NCBI RefSeq assembly: GCF_002849695.1
Contig: NZ_CP018937.1
Coordinates: 2,480,001 to 2,544,000 of the forward strand
DNA length: 64,000 nt
Source of the DNA: Bacteroides fragilis
Lineage (GTDB): Bacteria; Bacteroidota; Bacteroidia; Bacteroidales; Bacteroidaceae
Direction: 5' to 3'
This document shows positions 32,551 through 42,288 of the stretch, piece by piece. The notes beneath the pieces were generated by a model. That model ran no database searches. It was given only the letters and a program-made list of their open reading frames with translations, and was not told the DNA's origin. The translations under genes and the position numbers were made by a program. Position 1 is the stretch's first letter, and the number at the start of each line of letters is the position of its first letter.

Positions 32551-34455
32551 TTAGTCTTTCTTATCCAATGCCTCAAAACAAGAGTTTTTGCTCACAAACT
32601 CCGGAACAATATCTTTCATGGCAGCTACGATCTTCATCTGATCATAGGTATAACTTACATCGATTAATTTCTGGATTCTCTCTTTCACTTCGTCATAATC
32701 ATACTCACGCACAGTGGCAATCATAATCTTTTCGTGGTAAGTGGGCTTGGTCAGCTCTTTCACGTTGAGCAACTCTTCGTACAGCTTCTCGCCATGGCGC
32801 AAACCGGTAAATTCAATCTTCACGTCCGTACGTCCCGAAAGGCTAATCATTCGCTTAGCCAGATCGACAATCTTCACGGGTTTACCCATATCGAAGATGT
32901 AGATTTCTCCGCCATTACCCATACTACCGGCTTCCAATACCAGACGACAAGCTTCGGGTATAGTCATGAAATAACGGATAATCTCAGGGTGAGTAACAGT
33001 TACAGGACCTCCACGCTGAATCTGATCGCGGAAACGGGGAATAACCGAACCGTTAGAGCCTAATACATTACCGAAACGAGTGGTAATGAACTGCACCGAA
33101 CGAGTGCCTTCCTTCTGTAATTTTTTCGCTAATGACTGTACATAGATTTCACAGATACGCTTTGAACATCCCATTACATTGGTCGGGTTGACAGCCTTAT
33201 CCGTAGAAATCATCACAAATTTCTCCGAACCGAATTTAACGGCAAGATCGGCAAGCGTACGTGTACCCGACACATTAATCTGAATAGACTCCGACACGTT
33301 GTCTTCCATCATCGGCACATGCTTGTACGCGGCTGCATGAAATATGTATTGAGGCTTGTATTCACGGAAAATAGCTTCCATGCGGGTAGCGTTCGATATA
33401 TCAGCAACAATCGTCTCAGCATCGATATCACGCCAACGATCTTGTAATTCCAGACGAATGTCATGTAACGGAGTCTCAGCCTGATCAATCAGGATCAACT
33501 TATATGGGTTGAAAGAAGCAACCTGACGCATAATCTCACTACCAATAGAACCGGCAGCACCGGTAATCATCACTCGTTTACCTTCCAAATGGGAAGCAAT
33601 CTTATGAATATCTACCTCGATAGGTTCGCGTTGCAAGAGATCTTCAATCTGTATTTCCTTCAGTTGGGTTTTATTGAGTGATTGTCCGCCCCATTCGCTC
33701 AGAGGAGGAGCGGTCAGCAACTTCACGTTATTGGAGAGCAGCGTATCAATCATGTCGGACTTTTTCAGTTTCTCCATCTTAACCGGAGAAACGATGATGG
33801 TATGCACATCACGGTCGTTCATGTTTTCAATTAGTAGTTCGTCGTTTGGAAATACCTTAGCTCCCATCATAACTTTACCAATCAACTCCGGCTCGTCGGC
33901 TATAAAACCACGAAGACGATAATGATTACGCAAATTTACACGCAGAGACTTGGCTATGTTCACTCCGGCCTCTTTGGCACCATAAATAAATACGTTAGTG
34001 GTATGACTACCATCGAAGTTGAGCACTTCAAAAAACATCTTAACTACTATACGCGAACAAGCCATCATGGCAAAATTGATCACGTACGCCATAAACAGCA
34101 CGCTGATGGCACCAATCCGGACACCCAGATAAGCGTCCAGCAGAACACTCAGAATCATCAGTACCCCATAAGAGACCGTAAGCGACACAAAAATGCGCAT
34201 AATGTCCACAAACGAAGAAAAGCGAAGTACATTTGAATAGGTACGGAATACCCGGAAGAAAATCAAATTAGCCACTACTGTCCAAAGAATGGTCTTATCT
34301 ATCGTAGACGAATCCAGAAAAATGCTGCGAAAATCGTAACGAAGCGAATAGGCAAGCAAACAGGATGCGACAATAATAAATATGTCAATCAATAGGATAG
34401 TCCAAATGGGCAGTACCTTCGCGGAAAGATACCGATGGAAAAAATTCTGTTTCAT
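32551..34455 (-). CDS. FlaA1/CapD/WbpM-type nucleotide-sugar epimerase-dehydratase
   Basis: 634 residues, inner-membrane. Four to five N-terminal helices (about 15-140; IWTILLIDIFIIVASCLLAY) are followed by a CoA-binding-like Rossmann region (150-260) and the SDR domain. The SDR domain has GAAGSIGSE (residue about 297), AAYKHVPMMED, the catalytic STDKAVNPTNVMGCSK (Thr-Asp-Lys and Met-Lys as in WbpM/FlaA1), and FGNVLGSNGSVIP. It makes UDP-2-acetamido-4-keto-2,6-dideoxy sugars for capsule or O-glycans. It is monocistronic, with a TATCTTTG -7 box at 34485-34492. Confidence 0.92.
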   Translation of the reverse strand: MKQNFFHRYLSAKVLPIWTILLIDIFIIVASCLLAYSLRYDFRSIFLDSSTIDKTILWTVVANLIFFRVFRTYSNVLRFSSFVDIMRIFVSLTVSYGVLMILSVLLDAYLGVRIGAISVLFMAYVINFAMMACSRIVVKMFFEVLNFDGSHTTNVFIYGAKEAGVNIAKSLRVNLRNHYRLRGFIADEPELIGKVMMGAKVFPNDELLIENMNDRDVHTIIVSPVKMEKLKKSDMIDTLLSNNVKLLTAPPLSEWGGQSLNKTQLKEIQIEDLLQREPIEVDIHKIASHLEGKRVMITGAAGSIGSEIMRQVASFNPYKLILIDQAETPLHDIRLELQDRWRDIDAETIVADISNATRMEAIFREYKPQYIFHAAAYKHVPMMEDNVSESIQINVSGTRTLADLAVKFGSEKFVMISTDKAVNPTNVMGCSKRICEIYVQSLAKKLQKEGTRSVQFITTRFGNVLGSNGSVIPRFRDQIQRGGPVTVTHPEIIRYFMTIPEACRLVLEAGSMGNGGEIYIFDMGKPVKIVDLAKRMISLSGRTDVKIEFTGLRHGEKLYEELLNVKELTKPTYHEKIMIATVREYDYDEVKERIQKLIDVSYTYDQMKIVAAMKDIVPEFVSKNSCFEALDKKD

Positions 34456-34484
34456 TTGTTTTACAGTTTTTGTTTTAGGCGGTG

Positions 34485-34492
34485 CAAAGATA
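34485..34492 (-). promoter_or_regulatory. -7 box of the epimerase-dehydratase gene
   Basis: TATCTTTG on the minus strand, 30 bases from the ATG at 34455. No clear -33 element. Confidence 0.55.
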
Positions 34493-34571
34493 CACTATTT
34501 TCACTAACCCGTGCGTTTTTATTTGACAAAATAAAGTTTTTAACACAATAAAAGTGGAATAATAGTGTAAA

Positions 34572-34603
34572 AAAGGGACGGAATTCTCTTCTTCCGTCCC
34601 TTT
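34572..34603 (-). terminator. Terminator of the PhoH gene
   Basis: A perfect 12-bp stem (AAAGGGACGGAA 34572-34583 with TTCCGTCCCTTT 34592-34603), followed on the minus strand by six Ts. Confidence 0.9.
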
Positions 34604-34615
34604 AAAATATGGATA

Positions 34616-35941
34616 TTACATTAAGTTACTTGCCAATTCACTCAATTCGCTGCGTTCACCTTTCACCAGATTGACATGTGCAAACAGGTTCTGATCTTTC
34701 ATGCGATCGATCATATACACCAGCCCATTAGACTGACTGTCCAGATAAGGTTGGTCAATCTGTTGGATATCTCCGGTAAACACCATCTTGGTTCCCTCTC
34801 CGGCACGGGTGATAATAGTTTTAATTTCGTGTGGGGTCAGATTCTGTGCTTCGTCAATTATGCAGTAGGTTTCGCTAAGGCTTCGTCCGCGAATGAATGC
34901 CAAAGCCTCGATCACCAATTGCTCGCTCTTCTGCATATCTTCCAACCGCTTCACTTCGGTAGAGTTTGAGGCAAACTGACGTTTTATTACATTCAGGTTA
35001 TCGAACAGGGGTTGCATATAGGGTGCTACCTTTTCGGTCGCATCTCCCGGAAGGAATCCCAAATCTTTATTGGAAAGGGCTACAATAGGACGTGCCAGCA
35101 GAATTTGTTTATATTCAGTAAGTTTTCCCAAAGCTGCGGCCAGGGCAAGCAATGTTTTACCGGTTCCGGCCTTACCTGTCAAAGCCACCAGTTTTATATC
35201 GGGATCATTCAGAATTTCGAAAGCGAAACTCTGTTCCGCATTACGCGGTTCGATTCCATAATTTTTCGTTTTATTTACCCGGCAGACCATGTGTGTAAAG
35301 GGATTGTAACGGGCAAGCACACTGCTGCGATCACTCTTAAGAATGAAACATTCGTTGGGACGAAGAATGTCCTTAAAATCAAATTCATTGATATCCAGCC
35401 CTTCTCTGGACGAGTAAATACGGTCGATCAACTCCGGTTCTATGTTTTCGAATACCTCGTTCGATTTTTCGAAAATATCGACATTCACAACCTTATCGGT
35501 GATATAGTCCTCGCAAAGTATCCCTATGGAACGGGCTTTCATCCGTAAGTTGACATCCTTAGTCACCAGGATATTTTTCATTTTCGGATACTTCCGCGCC
35601 AGAAACTCGGCTACAGCCAATATCTGATGATCCGGTTTACGGGCAGGAAACGATTCATGTACTTTAGGAGCTTCCGAATCACCTGTTATAATAAACAACT
35701 TGCCCAGTCCTTCGCCCAAAGGGGCGCCATGGGTGAACAGGCTATCGTCGGTTATTAAATCAAGTTCGCGCACAAACTCACGCGCATTGTAATTGATTTG
35801 TTCGTTACCTTTCTTGAATTTATCCAATTCTTCCAAAACAACAATCGGAAGATAAATATCATTCTCCTGAAAATTCTTCAGGCAATTGTAGTCGTGGAGA
35901 ATAACATTCGTGTCGAGCACAAAATTTTTCTTTGTTCCCAT
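34616..35941 (-). CDS. PhoH-PIN protein (PIN nuclease fused to PhoH ATPase)
   Basis: 441 residues from MGTKKNFVLDTNVILHDYN at 35941. A 77-codon upstream extension is open but has no protein-like composition and would overlap the folC promoter. The N-terminal PIN domain has VLDTNVILHD, EELDKF, and acidic residues DVNLRMKA toward residue 160. The C-terminal PhoH domain has ALTGKAGTGKT (Walker A, about 265) and CIIDEAQNLT. It is an RNA-associated ATPase/nuclease of the PhoH2 class, thought to unwind and cleave RNA. Terminator at 34572. Confidence 0.9.
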   Translation of the reverse strand: MGTKKNFVLDTNVILHDYNCLKNFQENDIYLPIVVLEELDKFKKGNEQINYNAREFVRELDLITDDSLFTHGAPLGEGLGKLFIITGDSEAPKVHESFPARKPDHQILAVAEFLARKYPKMKNILVTKDVNLRMKARSIGILCEDYITDKVVNVDIFEKSNEVFENIEPELIDRIYSSREGLDINEFDFKDILRPNECFILKSDRSSVLARYNPFTHMVCRVNKTKNYGIEPRNAEQSFAFEILNDPDIKLVALTGKAGTGKTLLALAAALGKLTEYKQILLARPIVALSNKDLGFLPGDATEKVAPYMQPLFDNLNVIKRQFASNSTEVKRLEDMQKSEQLVIEALAFIRGRSLSETYCIIDEAQNLTPHEIKTIITRAGEGTKMVFTGDIQQIDQPYLDSQSNGLVYMIDRMKDQNLFAHVNLVKGERSELSELASNLM

Positions 35942-36069
35942 GATTCTTAGATTTAAATGTTGATATTTGCAATCAAAAAGACAATCGACACCTCTGTGTT
36001 GAATTGTTGCAACTAAGATAACAAATAAAAAGGCAAACAAAAGAAGTTGCCCGTTAAATATTATAAAAC

Positions 36070-37446
36070 ATGAATTATCAGGAAACTTTAGACTACCTAT
36101 ACAACAGCGTTCCCATGTTCCAACAGGTAGGAAGCAGTGCATACAAAGAGGGACTGGAAAACACCCATGCATTAGACGAATATTTGGGACATCCTCACAC
36201 TACGTTTCAAAGTATCCACATCGCCGGAACTAATGGAAAGGGCTCTTGCTCACACACATTGGCAGCAATCTTGCAGTCGGCCGGATATAAAGTCGGGCTC
36301 TATACTTCGCCCCATTTAGTCGACTTCCGCGAACGTATCCGCATCAATGGCGAGACCATTTCACAAGAATACGTGATCCGTTTTGTGGAAAGCCACCGTT
36401 CTTTTTTTGAACCATTGCATCCTTCGTTCTTCGAGCTGACTACAGCCATGGCATTCCGATACTTTGCCGACCGGCATATCGACGTAGCTGTAATCGAAGT
36501 TGGACTGGGAGGACGCCTGGATTGCACCAACATCATTCATCCGGATTTGAGTATTATCACCAATATCAGTTTCGACCACATGCAGTTTCTGGGCAATACA
36601 CTGGCAAAAATAGCGACAGAAAAAGCAGGTATCATAAAAAAAGGTGTACCGGTTGTCATTGGTGAAACAACCGAAGAGACTAAGCCCGTATTTTTGCAGA
36701 AAGCTCAGGAAGTGGAAGCTCCTATCATCTTCGCAGAAGAAGAACAAAGACTAAAAGGAGCAACAAAATTCAAAACCTGTACGAACAGAAAATGGACAGA
36801 ATATCCGGAAAAACACTCCAGTGCTGTACAAGCAGAAGAAGCAGAAGCTGTTTCCGGCTGGATCTACGAAAACGAGACATATCCCGGACTGGAAGGAGTA
36901 TTGGGAGGTTCATATCAACCAAAAAACACAAATACACTCCTGTCTGCTCTTCCCATCCTGAGGAAGTCAGGTTATAAGATCAGTGACAATGACGTAAGAA
37001 ACGGTTTCCGGCAGGTAGACCAAATGACCGGACTACAAGGACGCTGGCAAAAATTGAGAAACTCTCCCACCATCATTTGTGACACGGGACACAATGTAGC
37101 AGGTATCTCTTATATCGTAGAGCAACTAAAGCAAATGAAATATGAACGTCTCCACATGGTCATCGGTATGGTGAATGACAAAGACGTCAGTGGAGTACTG
37201 GCCTTACTGCCTAAAAATGCAGTCTACTATTTCACCAAAGCGAGCGTCAAAAGAGCTCTGTCAGAGACTCTGTTACAGCAAATCGGAGCCTCTGCCGGAC
37301 TGCAGGGTAAAACTTATCCTGATGTTCAATCGGCCGTAAAGGCCGCACAAGAAAAAAGCCTCCCGGAAGACTTGATCTTCGTAGGAGGCAGTAGCTTTAT
37401 TGTAGCCGACTTATTATCGTGCCGCGATACACTCGATCTCGACTAA
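36070..37446 (+). CDS. folC: Bifunctional folylpolyglutamate / dihydrofolate synthase
   Basis: 458 residues, Mur-ligase family. The ATP loop is IAGTNGKGSCSHT (about residue 51), followed by SPHLVDFRERI, GGRLDCTNII, ISFDHMQFLGNT, EKAGIIKKGVPVVIG, GRWQKL and DTGHNVAGI. It adds glutamate to folates and to dihydropteroate. An insertion relative to E. coli FolC is visible around 240-275 (charged, low conservation). The last 33 bases overlap the 3' end of ridA on the other strand. The start at 36070 is 128 bases from the divergent PhoH start. Confidence 0.93.
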   Translation: MNYQETLDYLYNSVPMFQQVGSSAYKEGLENTHALDEYLGHPHTTFQSIHIAGTNGKGSCSHTLAAILQSAGYKVGLYTSPHLVDFRERIRINGETISQEYVIRFVESHRSFFEPLHPSFFELTTAMAFRYFADRHIDVAVIEVGLGGRLDCTNIIHPDLSIITNISFDHMQFLGNTLAKIATEKAGIIKKGVPVVIGETTEETKPVFLQKAQEVEAPIIFAEEEQRLKGATKFKTCTNRKWTEYPEKHSSAVQAEEAEAVSGWIYENETYPGLEGVLGGSYQPKNTNTLLSALPILRKSGYKISDNDVRNGFRQVDQMTGLQGRWQKLRNSPTIICDTGHNVAGISYIVEQLKQMKYERLHMVIGMVNDKDVSGVLALLPKNAVYYFTKASVKRALSETLLQQIGASAGLQGKTYPDVQSAVKAAQEKSLPEDLIFVGGSSFIVADLLSCRDTLDLD

Positions 37447-37788
37447 AGCATCTTTAGGCAAGGCTTTCACGGCAACAGCCGAACGGGCGGGAAATGCGCC
37501 TTCAAAATAAGTTGCATATACCCCATTCATTCCGGCAAACAAAGACATATCCTGGAGGAAAACTGTCGTTTTTACAATACCTGACATGGTCAGACCGGCA
37601 GCCTCAAGGATATGTTTTATGTTTTCAAGAGACTGGCGGGCTTGTGCTTCCACACCGTCGGGCATCAACCCCGTAGCTGCATCGATAGGAAGCTGACCGG
37701 AAACAAATACCATTCCATTCGCTTCAATAGCTTGACTGTAAGGACCGATAGCTCCCGGTGCCTTATCACTGCAAATTACTTTTTTCAT
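37414..37788 (-). CDS. ridA: RidA-family enamine/imine deaminase
   Basis: 124 residues from MKKVICSDKAPGAIGPYSQA at 37788. An ATG nine codons upstream is less likely, since family members start at the MKK. Family marks are IGPYSQAI, VFVSGQLPIDAATG, TVFLQDM and the end ARSAVAVKALPKDALVEIECIA, including the active-site Arg in the PARSAV stretch. It hydrolyses reactive enamines/imines from PLP enzymes such as threonine dehydratase. The stop lies inside folC, so the two genes overlap tail to tail by 33 bases. Confidence 0.93.
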   Translation of the reverse strand: MKKVICSDKAPGAIGPYSQAIEANGMVFVSGQLPIDAATGLMPDGVEAQARQSLENIKHILEAAGLTMSGIVKTTVFLQDMSLFAGMNGVYATYFEGAFPARSAVAVKALPKDALVEIECIAAR

Positions 37789-38033
37789 TTTACTTGGTTT
37801 ATTAATGATTGACATTTATGGTAAAGTTGATATCCTGAGGATGATAAAAAACTCCTATCAGGAAAGTTCTTATGAAAACAAAGATAAGAAAAAAATATAA
37901 GAGCTATGCAGTATTTGGCAAACAAACGTATTTATATATATGAATACACAAAAGAATCAGAATAACTTTAACCGAATAAGGCCTAAACTTTAACAAAATG
38001 GAGATGTTAGAAATGGATCTCCCCCATAAAGAA

Positions 38034-38061
38034 AGAGGTTATCGCAATGACGATAACCTCT
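38034..38061. terminator. Hairpin behind the protease-like TPR gene
   Basis: An 11-bp perfect stem (AGAGGTTATCG 38034-38044 with CGATAACCTCT 38051-38061), loop CAATGA. It follows the stop of the minus-strand gene at 38084. Confidence 0.75.
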
Positions 38062-38083
38062 TCTCTTTTATATTTCCGGCACT

Positions 38084-39781
38084 TTATTTACAATGCTTCT
38101 TAATCAGTTCATCCACATTAGGATCGCCAAGTTCTTTTGCTTTGGCAAAACTTGCACAAGCCTCTTTTTCTTGCTTCAACTGAATCTGGCAAATTCCTAA
38201 CAAACGATATGCTTCGGCATATTTCGGATCAACAGTCAATGCATCTTTCAATGCTTTCTCGGCCTCCGCATAGCGTCCCACACGCAGGTTGACCACTGCC
38301 AACTCTGCCCGATAAGTGAGATCTTCCGGATTCAGCTCGATTGCCTTTGTGATATCATCCAAAGCACGCTGGAATTGTTTGGCTTTGAAGGCAGCCTGTT
38401 CCCGATAATAATAAAACAAATCGTTAACACTGCCATTCACTGCATTGAAATATGCATCATAATCGGCCAGAGCCGGACGATACTTTTCTACATTCATATA
38501 CATCTGGGCACGTTCCAACAGATAGGGAGCCAAATCTGCTGTAATGGGCATCGGACAATGGGCAATACAACTATCCAGCAAAGCAACGACCTCTTCGGGA
38601 GCAGCTTTACTCAATTCCTTTGCCTTGGCAGCACTGAAGAAGGAAGCCGGAGATGCCAATTCGGTTCCGTTCACTTTGTCATAGCTGGTAAATGCACCGG
38701 CATAATCCTGCTTGGCAAAAAGAATATCTCCTTCAAGTTGACGGTATACAGGCAAATCCTGAACAGCTATCGCACTACGCACATCCGCCAGAGCCTTATC
38801 ATACGTCCAATCCTTATAAGTGATTTCGGGTTTACTCAATTGGTAGTTGTATACCAACTTGGCTATGTTATAATAAACATCATCCTTTTTCTGTGCAACC
38901 TTCAGGGCATGCTCCAAATCGGCAGCCGCTTTATCCATATCTTTACCTGCAAACACATAGTTCCCTGCACGACGAAGATAGCCATCCGCACTGTTCGGGA
39001 AAGTTTTGATAAAATCATCAAGGGCAACGGCATAAGCCTCAGGAGTAGTTTGCGTAGAAGCGATAAACAGGTAAACCAAAGCCTGATCTTCATCTTCAGG
39101 CAAGCCTTTCTTTATACCGATTGCATTCAGTGCGGCATCGCTCAGTGCAAGAGCATTGATATTCTGTGACATGGCAAAAGCTGCACCTGCTGCATAACTA
39201 ATAGAGGTAGTATCCTGTCCGGAAGCTTTTTGTGCCACTCCGAACACTTTACCGTCCGCTGTCGTTACCGGACAACTCACCATCTTATCTTTCAATACCA
39301 TATCCAGTGTATAATAATGATATTTATCACCACCGATATTATCCACCTTTTTCACTTTGCCGCTGGTCACGTTTCCACCTTTCTGAGTGGAATAAGGTAA
39401 CAGATAGACTTCGGCACCTACAGCCGGAGCTACAGCGGACACCTGTAATGCCGGCACCTTCTTTACTGTAATGCCGACACGGAACTTTATGATATCATAC
39501 ATATCATTGGCTCCCAGAATACATTCAACCGGCATTTTCTCTCCTTCGGAATTAATGATAACAGCACGCTGAGCTCCTTTAAACAAAGAATAGTCAGACA
39601 GAGCCACTCCGTCTTCGGTCACAAAAAATCCGTTACCGGTATTCTGAATTTTGTCGTCTTTATCATACGTAACGATGGAAAACACCGATCGTTTCGCCTT
39701 CTCTACCCATTTGGGGGCTTGCGCTACACTCCATTGTGACAGGAGACAAAGCACAAATGTGAATAATATGCTCTTTTTCAT
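38084..39781 (-). CDS. Exported trypsin-fold protein (catalytically degenerate) with C-terminal TPRs
   Basis: 565 residues. Signal peptide 1-20. Residues 25-220 have the shape of an HtrA/trypsin-like protease (GNGFFVTEDGVALSDYSLFKGA; DMYDIIKFRVG; ADGKVFGV), but the catalytic His of the usual NHVV site is Tyr/Ser (SDYSLF) and the GNSGG site reads KMVSCP. Only the Asp (YDIIKF) looks retained. Residues 230-565 are tetratricopeptide repeats (PNSADGYLRRAGNYVFAGKDMDKAAADLEHAL; LTYRAELAVVNLRVGRYAEAEKALKDALTVDPKYAEAYRLLGICQ). It looks like a scaffold rather than an enzyme. It lies between ridA and rlmB, same strand as rlmB. Confidence 0.85.
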   Translation of the reverse strand: MKKSILFTFVLCLLSQWSVAQAPKWVEKAKRSVFSIVTYDKDDKIQNTGNGFFVTEDGVALSDYSLFKGAQRAVIINSEGEKMPVECILGANDMYDIIKFRVGITVKKVPALQVSAVAPAVGAEVYLLPYSTQKGGNVTSGKVKKVDNIGGDKYHYYTLDMVLKDKMVSCPVTTADGKVFGVAQKASGQDTTSISYAAGAAFAMSQNINALALSDAALNAIGIKKGLPEDEDQALVYLFIASTQTTPEAYAVALDDFIKTFPNSADGYLRRAGNYVFAGKDMDKAAADLEHALKVAQKKDDVYYNIAKLVYNYQLSKPEITYKDWTYDKALADVRSAIAVQDLPVYRQLEGDILFAKQDYAGAFTSYDKVNGTELASPASFFSAAKAKELSKAAPEEVVALLDSCIAHCPMPITADLAPYLLERAQMYMNVEKYRPALADYDAYFNAVNGSVNDLFYYYREQAAFKAKQFQRALDDITKAIELNPEDLTYRAELAVVNLRVGRYAEAEKALKDALTVDPKYAEAYRLLGICQIQLKQEKEACASFAKAKELGDPNVDELIKKHCK

Positions 39782-39797
39782 GTATTTGAATGTTGTT

Positions 39798-40538
39798 TTA
39801 GTTTGTACGTTGTTTCACGCCTTCATAAATCAGGATACCAGCGGCTACCGACACATTGAGTGACTCAATACTGCCCAACATCGGAATCTTGACCCATTCG
39901 TCGCATAACGCAAGGTTATCGTACGAAACACCGGTATCCTCGGCGCCCATAATGATGCACATCGGACCGGTATAGTCGGCCTTCGTATAATCATAATCAC
40001 CCTTTTCGGTAGCAGCCACAATGCGGAATCCACTATCTTTCAGATATTGTAAAGTTGTCTTTAAGTTCTGTTCACGACAGACAGGCAAAGTATGCAGAGC
40101 TCCGGCTGAAGTCTTCATCGCATCCGCATTGACCGTAACACTTCCTTTCGCAGGAATAATGACAGCGTCCACTCCGGCACATTCGCAAGTACGGGCTATG
40201 GCACCAAAATTACGCACATCCGTAATCCCGTCGAGCATAACAAAGAACGGACTCTTACCTTCCTCAAAGAGGAAAGGCACCAGATCTTCGGTCTTCTGAT
40301 ACGTCACCGAAGATATGAATGCCACTACACCCTGATGATTTTTACGGGTGATGCGGTTGATACGTTCCACTGGGACGCGCTGAACAGGAATCAGCGTACC
40401 TTTCAGAGCAGCAAACAGCTCCTTGGACAAGTCACTCTGAATGTCTTTCTTCACCAAAATCTTGTCTATCTCTTTACCAGCCTGAATGGCTTCAATCACG
40501 GCACGGACGCCGAAAATCATTTCGCTTTTATCAATCAT
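39798..40538 (-). CDS. rlmB: 23S rRNA (guanosine-2'-O)-methyltransferase, RlmB type
   Basis: 246 residues from MIDKSEMIFGVRAVIEA at 40538; 18 upstream in-frame codons are non-conserved. An N-terminal substrate-binding domain (1-75) precedes the SPOUT domain, with motif 1 DGITDVRNFGAIARTCE, motif 2 MGAEDTGVS and motif 3 IPMLGSIESLNVSVAAGI, which form the knot and bind AdoMet. It methylates the ribose of a 23S rRNA guanosine (position 2251 in E. coli). It is the next gene on the strand after recN (gap of 61 bp). Confidence 0.9.
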   Translation of the reverse strand: MIDKSEMIFGVRAVIEAIQAGKEIDKILVKKDIQSDLSKELFAALKGTLIPVQRVPVERINRITRKNHQGVVAFISSVTYQKTEDLVPFLFEEGKSPFFVMLDGITDVRNFGAIARTCECAGVDAVIIPAKGSVTVNADAMKTSAGALHTLPVCREQNLKTTLQYLKDSGFRIVAATEKGDYDYTKADYTGPMCIIMGAEDTGVSYDNLALCDEWVKIPMLGSIESLNVSVAAGILIYEGVKQRTN

Positions 40539-40599
40539 GTAATTGTCTGCATTTTTAGAGTATGCAACTCGCCAATGTTCATTGCACGCCACTATATAC

Positions 40600-42285
40600 T
40601 TATTTTATTATTTTTCTCTCTTTCAAAGAAGGTTCCAGCAATGCCCTTGCATTGCTTAGTGCAGCCTCGGTCAAAGTGGCACCACTCAACATATGTGCCA
40701 ACTCTTCTACCCGTTCTTCGTCAGTCAGACGACGAATATGGCTATTCGTTTCCGTATCATTATCCCGCTTGTATACCTTATAATGGGCACGTCCACGGGC
40801 AGCAATCTGAGGCAAGTGGGTGATACTGATCACCTGCCTGTTTTGTTCACCCATCTCTTGCATGATGTCCGCCATGCGATCTGCAATCTCACCGGATACT
40901 CCGGTATCGATTTCATCGAACACAATAGTGGGCAATTTTACGGCTCCTGCTATCATTGCCTTGATAGACAGCATAACACGAGCTATTTCACCACCGGACG
41001 CAACTGAGGATATACTCTGCAGCGCTCCGTTCTTATTGGCAGAGAATAAGAAGTTCACCGTATCTTCTCCTTGGGGACCCAATTCTTTTTTCAGCCCCAT
41101 TTCCACCTGGAAGCGGACATTGGGCATTCCCAAAGGAATCAGACGAGCTGCCATCTGCTTTTCCACTTCACAGGCAATCTCCGTACGGGCCTTCGTCAGG
41201 ACAAACGCCTGTTTCTTTACCTTATTATATTGCACATCTCTCTGTTCCGTCAATTGAGCTATCCGATCATCATACGAAGTAATGGCAGCAAGTTTCGTTG
41301 CATATTGCTCTGAAAGGACGATCAACTCTTCTACTGTCTGAACACGGTGTTTTTGTTCCAAAGAATAGATCAGGTTCAACCGGTCATTCACTTCTTCCAG
41401 CCGAGATGGATTGAACTCGACACTCTCTCCCTGATCCGATATTTCCTGAGCTATATCTTTCAGTTCTATATAAGTGCTCTCCATCCGTTCAGCCAATTCT
41501 CCGGCAGGCTGGTATACCCGCTGCAATCCATTCAGAGTACCCAAACTCTCTTTCAAAGCAGGCAACAGTCCTCCTTCGTCTGAGGCAAGAGTTTGCTCTA
41601 CCCGATATAATCCGGCTTTGATATCTTCGGCATGTGCCAATGTTTCGGCCTCCTGTTCCAATTCTTCCTGCTCTCCGGCAGAAAGATGTGCCTCCTCCAA
41701 TTGTTCTAACTGGAAACGGATATAATCTTCATCCGTTTTGCTCTGTTCGGCCAGTACAATCAGTTCGTCAAGTTCTTTACTGAGCTTTTTCCATTCCTGA
41801 TATAAATGATGATATACATCCAAAGCCTCTTCGTTGTGGGAAAGTATATCAAGTACATTGAGCTGAAAACCTTCTTTGTTAAGCAACAGATTCTGGTGCT
41901 GCGAATGTACATCGATCAATTGCTCGCCCAATTCTTTCATTTGTGTGAGCGATGCAGGCGTATCGTTAATAAATGCTCTGCTTTTGCCGGAAGACTGTAC
42001 CTCACGGCGAAGTATACATTCGGGCTCATACTCCAGCTCGTTCTCTTCGAAAAAAGCTTCCATATGATAAGCTGATATATCGAACCTGGCCTCAATAATA
42101 CATTTCGAAGCACCTTGCCGAATAGCCTTCACATCAGCACGCTGTCCGAGTAAAAGTCCGATTGCGCCCAGAATAATGGATTTCCCGGCACCGGTTTCAC
42201 CGGTAATCACAGAAAATCCGGTTTCGAAACGGATATCAAGTTTCTCAATCAGAGCATAATTCTGGATGTATAATGAACGTAACAT
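40600..42285 (-). CDS. recN: DNA repair protein RecN
   Basis: 561 residues, an SMC-like ATPase. Walker A is ITGETGAGKSII (about residue 29). Long coiled-coil arms (about 150-370) frame the head. The signature ASGGEIARVML and Walker B IVFDEIDTGVSG, with the QISITHLPQIAARG region, close the head. RecN handles double-strand-break ends. It is transcribed with coaBC and the exonuclease (gaps of 3 and 2 bp). Confidence 0.95.
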   Translation of the reverse strand: MLRSLYIQNYALIEKLDIRFETGFSVITGETGAGKSIILGAIGLLLGQRADVKAIRQGASKCIIEARFDISAYHMEAFFEENELEYEPECILRREVQSSGKSRAFINDTPASLTQMKELGEQLIDVHSQHQNLLLNKEGFQLNVLDILSHNEEALDVYHHLYQEWKKLSKELDELIVLAEQSKTDEDYIRFQLEQLEEAHLSAGEQEELEQEAETLAHAEDIKAGLYRVEQTLASDEGGLLPALKESLGTLNGLQRVYQPAGELAERMESTYIELKDIAQEISDQGESVEFNPSRLEEVNDRLNLIYSLEQKHRVQTVEELIVLSEQYATKLAAITSYDDRIAQLTEQRDVQYNKVKKQAFVLTKARTEIACEVEKQMAARLIPLGMPNVRFQVEMGLKKELGPQGEDTVNFLFSANKNGALQSISSVASGGEIARVMLSIKAMIAGAVKLPTIVFDEIDTGVSGEIADRMADIMQEMGEQNRQVISITHLPQIAARGRAHYKVYKRDNDTETNSHIRRLTDEERVEELAHMLSGATLTEAALSNARALLEPSLKERKIIK

Positions 42286-42288
42286 AAA

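Noticed and set aside
34616..36172. Long start of the PhoH gene at 36172
   Set aside because: The first 77 codons are not PhoH-like and would overlap the folC start; the PIN domain begins at 35941.
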